Position numbers and translations under genes: made by a program. A model generated the notes under the pieces. That model had not been told where the DNA came from. It saw nothing but the letters and a program-made list of their open reading frames with translations, and made no database searches. From Sphingomonas sp. (GTDB taxonomy: Bacteria > Pseudomonadota > Alphaproteobacteria > Sphingomonadales > Sphingomonadaceae), in assembly GCA_013812805.1 (NCBI GenBank), contig JACCSV010000009.1, positions 1 to 18,387 on the forward strand: a DNA stretch of 18,387 bases, read 5' to 3'. Below are positions 15,557 to 18,387 of the stretch, one piece after another; position 1 is the first letter of the stretch, and every line of letters begins with the position of its first letter.

Positions 15557-15898
15557 ATGGCGCGCGTTACAGTCGAAGATTGTGTCGACAAGATTCCCAA
15601 TCGCTTCGACCTCGTGCTTCTGGCGGCGCAGCGTGCCCGGCAGATTTCCGGCGGTGCCGACCTGACCATTGAGCGCGACCGCGACAAGAATCCGGTGGTG
15701 GCGCTTCGCGAGATCGCCGAGGAGACCCTCAGGCCCAAGGATCTGCACGAAGCGGTGATCACCAACCTGCAAAAGGTGCGGGTCGACGAAGAGGACGAGA
15801 CCGACGAGCTGGCTTCGCTGAGCGAGTCGGCCGAGGCGCTCCGCCTGACCGCCGCGGCACCGCCGCGTCCGACCCCAAGCGGCAACGATTACGAATAA
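15557..15898 (+). CDS. rpoZ: DNA-directed RNA polymerase omega subunit
   Basis: Omega helps assemble RNA polymerase by chaperoning the beta-prime subunit, and in proteobacteria it forms part of a ppGpp-binding site. The 113-residue protein starts MARVTVEDCVDKIPNRFDLV and continues with LLAAQRARQISGG and KNPVVALREIAEETL, all standard for the family; the C-terminal tail after about residue 80 is acidic and variable. CGGAG lies 6 nt before the ATG. In many proteobacteria rpoZ is followed directly by spoT/rel; here a convergent HxlR gene lies between them. A hairpin just past the stop probably ends transcription. Confidence 0.96.
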   Translation: MARVTVEDCVDKIPNRFDLVLLAAQRARQISGGADLTIERDRDKNPVVALREIAEETLRPKDLHEAVITNLQKVRVDEEDETDELASLSESAEALRLTAAAPPRPTPSGNDYE

Positions 15899-15902
15899 TT
15901 GA

Positions 15903-15927
15903 AGCCGGCGGCTCTAAGCCGCCTGCT
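15903..15927. terminator. Hairpin shared by convergent rpoZ and HxlR gene ends
   Basis: GGCGGCT (15907-15913) and AGCCGCC (15917-15923) form a perfect 7-bp stem around the loop CTA. One mismatch further out, AGC (15903-15905) pairs with GCT (15925-15927). The CTA loop is the HxlR stop codon (TAG on the minus strand). The hairpin starts 5 bp after the rpoZ stop. It lacks a long T-run on either strand, so termination is likely but unproven. Confidence 0.5.
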
Positions 15928-16408
15928 CGGTTTCCGCGGGCTGACGGGCGTCGGTCCACATCAGGTCGCTCAGCTGCAGCTCGCGGCCATCCTGCGACTG
16001 AACGCAAATCCGGCGGATTGGCCGGCCGTCGCGCACGTCTGCCAGCAGGATTGGCGGCTGTCCGCCGTTGCCCCAGCGCTCGCCCCATTGGCGAACCGCA
16101 AGCATCACCGGCAGCAGCGCCTCACCCTTGTCGGTAAGCGCGTAAATCACCTTGCGCTTGTCCGAAGGGTCGGCCGAGCGCTCCAGGATTTCGCCACAAA
16201 CCAGCTTGCCGAGCCGGTCGGACAGAATGTTGCGCGCGATTCCGAGCCCAGCCTGGAACTGCTCGAAATGTCTAAGGCCGTTGAACGCGCCGCGAAGGAT
16301 CAGAAAGGCCCACTTCTCGCCGATGAGCTCGACCGCGGCAGGGATCGGGCAGCTTAGCGCTGCCGTCCGGAATGCCTCGATGTCGGTGCCCGCTTTACCT
16401 GCAGCCAC
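15914..16408 (-). CDS. HxlR-family winged-helix transcriptional regulator
   Basis: A 164-residue DNA-binding protein. The HxlR core is CPIPAAVELIGEKWAFLILRGAF (about 20-42), then FEQFQAGLGIARNILSDRLGKL as the recognition-helix region and the wing YALTDKGEALLPVMLAV. Cys20 sits at the N-terminal position that several HxlR regulators (for example HypR and QorR types) use to sense oxidants or quinones; that role is inferred here. A C-terminal extension of about 45 residues follows the wing. The start is GTG at 16408, with a perfect GGAGG 7 nt before it; the longer open frame upstream has no supported start. It is divergent from rel across a 118-bp gap holding a candidate operator. The usual HxlR partner, an adjacent oxidoreductase, is absent. 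Confidence 0.9.
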   Translation of the reverse strand: MAAGKAGTDIEAFRTAALSCPIPAAVELIGEKWAFLILRGAFNGLRHFEQFQAGLGIARNILSDRLGKLVCGEILERSADPSDKRKVIYALTDKGEALLPVMLAVRQWGERWGNGGQPPILLADVRDGRPIRRICVQSQDGRELQLSDLMWTDARQPAETEQAA

Positions 16409-16461
16409 TCGTTGTCCTCCCAAGCGCGCAAGCAAAGCACAGAAGCCGGTCAATCGCCAGT

Positions 16462-16488
16462 TGCGAAATGCGTCAGGGACCATTCGCA
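16462..16488. promoter_or_regulatory. Imperfect inverted repeat between HxlR gene and rel, candidate operator
   Basis: TGCGAAATG (16462-16470) and CATTCGCA (16481-16488) are inverted copies with one extra A in the left arm, separated by 10 bp. The site is 54 bp upstream of the HxlR start and 38 bp upstream of rel, where an autoregulating HxlR dimer could bind and also affect rel. This is inferred from symmetry and position only. Confidence 0.35.
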
Positions 16489-16526
16489 CTTGCAACAAAC
16501 CGCTCCCGCGTCCCATCTAGGCACGC

Positions 16527-18387
16527 ATGCTGAGGCAATATGAACTGGTCGAAAAGGTTCGATCCTACGATCCCGATGCGGACGAGGGCTTGATCAACCG
16601 CGCCTACGTGTTTTCGATGCAGGCCCACGGAAGCCAGGTGCGGGCTTCGGGCGACCCCTATTTCAGCCACCCGATCGAAGTTGCCGGGATCCTCACCGAC
16701 CTCAAGCTCGACGACCAGACGATCGTCACCGCAATCCTTCACGACACGATCGAGGACACGCTGGCGACGCCCGAGGAGATCGAGCGGCTGTTCGGCAAGG
16801 ACGTCGCGCGGCTGGTCGACGGCGTCACCAAGCTGTCGAAGATCGAGGCGCAATCGGAAAATCAACGCGCGGCGGAGAATTTGCGCAAATTCCTGCTGGC
16901 GCTCAGCGACGACATCCGCGTGCTGCTGGTCAAGCTCGCCGACCGGTTGCACAACATGCGCACGCTCCATCACGTCCCGGCGGAGGAGAAGCGCCGCCGG
17001 ATCGCCCGCGAGACGATGGAGATCTACGCGCCGCTCGCTGAGCGGATCGGCATGTACGAGATGATGACCGAAATGCAATCGCTCGCCTTCAAGGAGCTGG
17101 AGCCGGACGCATTCGCATCGATCGCCAAGCGCTTGAAGCAGCTTCACGATGCCGGCGGCGATCTCGTCAACCGCATCGGCCTTGGGCTGCAGCTGCACCT
17201 TGCCGACAATGCGCTGGAAGCGCTGGTCACCGGGCGCGAGAAGCATCCGTTCTCGATCTGGAAGAAGATGGCCGAGCGGCACATCAGCTTCGAGCAATTG
17301 TCCGACGTCATGGCGTTCCGGGTGATCGTCGACAATGACGCGGACTGCTACCGGGCGCTTGGCCTGATCCACGCGCGCTGGCCGATGGTGCCGGGGCGAT
17401 TCAAGGATTTCCTCTCGACCCCCAAGCGCAACGGCTACCGGTCGCTGCACACCTCGGTGATCCACGATTCCAAGATGCGAATCGAAATCCAGATTCGCAC
17501 TCGCGCGATGCACGACCAGGCCGAGCGCGGGCTTGCCGCCCACTGGGCCTATAAGGAAGGCAAGCCGGTCGCCGATTTGAAGGTGCCGTGGATCGACGAT
17601 CTCGTCGAAATCCTCGACCATGCCGAAAGCCCCGAGGAGCTGCTCGAGCATACCCGGATGGCGATGTACCAGGACCGGATCTTCGCTTTCACGCCCAAGG
17701 GCGAGCTGATCCAGCTGCCCAAGGGCGGCACCCCGATCGATTTCGCTTATGCCGTACACACCGCGCTTGGCGACAAGACCGTCGGCGCCAAGGTCAACGG
17801 CCGTGTGGTGCCGCTGCGCACCATCCTCGAGAATGGCGACCAGGTGGAGATTCTCGCGTCCGAGGCGCAGCATCCGCAGCCCTCCTGGCTGCGCTTCGTC
17901 GCCACCGGCAAGGCGCGGGCCGGAGTAAGGCGTTTCGTCCGCCACAAGGAGCGCGACGAGACCATCGAGCTTGGCCGCAAGATCTACGACGAGATCATCG
18001 GCCGGCTGCCCGCCGAGCTGGGCGAGGATGCGCTCAAGCGAGCGCTCAAGAAACTCAAGCTCGAAGACCGCGACGCGCTGATGATCGCGGTTGCCCGCAA
18101 GCGGATCAGCGACGAGGCGGTGATGGAGGCGCTGATGCCCGGGTCAGCCGGCGGCGACGTCGCGCCGCGCCCGTTGCCGCAGCGCACGGCAATCTCGATC
18201 AAGGGGCTGACGGCAGGCGTTGCTTACCATCTCGCCGGCTGCTGCCACCCGATCCCGGGTGACCGGATCGTCGGCCTCAGGCGCGAGGACGAAGAGATCG
18301 AGGTCCACGTCATCGGTTGCGACACGCTCGCCAGCGGCATCGACGCCGACTGGCTCGACCTCGCCTGGGGCGAGGGATCGGACGGCG
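16527..18387 (+). CDS. Bifunctional (p)ppGpp synthetase/hydrolase, Rel/SpoT family (3' end cut by window)
   Basis: This enzyme makes and degrades the stringent-response alarmone (p)ppGpp. The visible 620 residues begin MLRQYELVEKVRSYDPDADE. The hydrolase HD domain is intact (HPIEVAGIL; His72-Asp73 and Glu76-Asp77 in HDTIEDT; KLADRLHNMRTL near 138). The synthetase domain has LSDVMAFRVIV, GRFKDFLSTPKRNGYRSLHT and EIQIRTRAMHDQAE; the RFKD form is the RxKD type of bifunctional enzymes, not the ExDD of RelA. The TGS domain starts at DRIFAFTPKGELIQLPKG (about 386), and a later CCHPIPGD begins the zinc-finger/RIS region. The ACT domain and stop lie beyond the right edge. The Shine-Dalgarno is weak (AGG). 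Both active sites appear complete. Confidence 0.96.
   Translation, partial: MLRQYELVEKVRSYDPDADEGLINRAYVFSMQAHGSQVRASGDPYFSHPIEVAGILTDLKLDDQTIVTAILHDTIEDTLATPEEIERLFGKDVARLVDGVTKLSKIEAQSENQRAAENLRKFLLALSDDIRVLLVKLADRLHNMRTLHHVPAEEKRRRIARETMEIYAPLAERIGMYEMMTEMQSLAFKELEPDAFASIAKRLKQLHDAGGDLVNRIGLGLQLHLADNALEALVTGREKHPFSIWKKMAERHISFEQLSDVMAFRVIVDNDADCYRALGLIHARWPMVPGRFKDFLSTPKRNGYRSLHTSVIHDSKMRIEIQIRTRAMHDQAERGLAAHWAYKEGKPVADLKVPWIDDLVEILDHAESPEELLEHTRMAMYQDRIFAFTPKGELIQLPKGGTPIDFAYAVHTALGDKTVGAKVNGRVVPLRTILENGDQVEILASEAQHPQPSWLRFVATGKARAGVRRFVRHKERDETIELGRKIYDEIIGRLPAELGEDALKRALKKLKLEDRDALMIAVARKRISDEAVMEALMPGSAGGDVAPRPLPQRTAISIKGLTAGVAYHLAGCCHPIPGDRIVGLRREDEEIEVHVIGCDTLASGIDADWLDLAWGEGSDG

Noticed and set aside
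16473..17945. 490-aa open frame on the minus strand opposite rel
   Set aside because: It is antisense to a clearly conserved enzyme with intact motifs. Long open antisense frames are common in GC-rich DNA, and the translation shows no recognisable domain.

Overview
The window is GC-rich, densely packed chromosomal DNA of an alphaproteobacterium. It is most likely a member of the Sphingomonadales (Sphingomonas/Sphingomicrobium type), inferred from the style of the proteins: a CarD/CdnL regulator, a DUF1489 protein, a Cdc48-like double AAA+ ATPase, paired DUF2807 envelope proteins, and rpoZ close to a bifunctional rel gene. No tRNA, rRNA, CRISPR array, insertion sequence, phage gene or integrase was seen. 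No gene-free stretch exceeds about 160 bp, so this reads as core genome rather than an island.

Left part (1-4114). A minus-strand operon runs sucC, a 75-aa unknown ORF, etfB, etfA, joined by a 15-bp gap and two 4-bp start/stop overlaps. It links the succinyl-CoA ligase beta subunit to the electron-transfer flavoprotein. Divergent from sucC is dinB (DNA polymerase IV), followed by carD, which ends in a textbook rho-independent terminator.

Middle (4115-9755). Two tandem exported DUF2807 proteins, one a lipoprotein, form a pair. A CADD-like haem-oxygenase-fold protein on the minus strand keeps the metal-ligand pattern of the self-sacrificing pABA synthase of Chlamydia. Opposite its promoter region lies a 19-residue, wholly uncharged hydrophobic peptide with a strong ribosome-binding site. 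Then come mgtE and a DUF1489 gene (minus), and a cytoplasmic cyclophilin with a closely spaced SDR reductase (plus).

Right part (9756-18387). A Cdc48/VAT-like ATPase overlaps tail to tail with an MFS transporter. A PmtA-like methyltransferase faces a phospholipase D/cardiolipin-synthase-like protein, so two likely membrane-lipid enzymes sit side by side. The window ends with rpoZ, a convergent HxlR regulator, and the start of a Rel/SpoT (p)ppGpp synthetase-hydrolase cut by the window edge.

Several genes appear to start at GTG or TTG. Start choices follow Shine-Dalgarno spacing and family N-termini and are noted where they differ from the longest reading frame. I see no obvious undescribed multi-gene system. 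The best leads are the 19-aa peptide with its repeat-rich upstream region, the CADD homologue, the 75-aa ORF inside the sucC-etf operon, the bacterial Cdc48 protein, and the HxlR gene with its candidate operator in front of rel.
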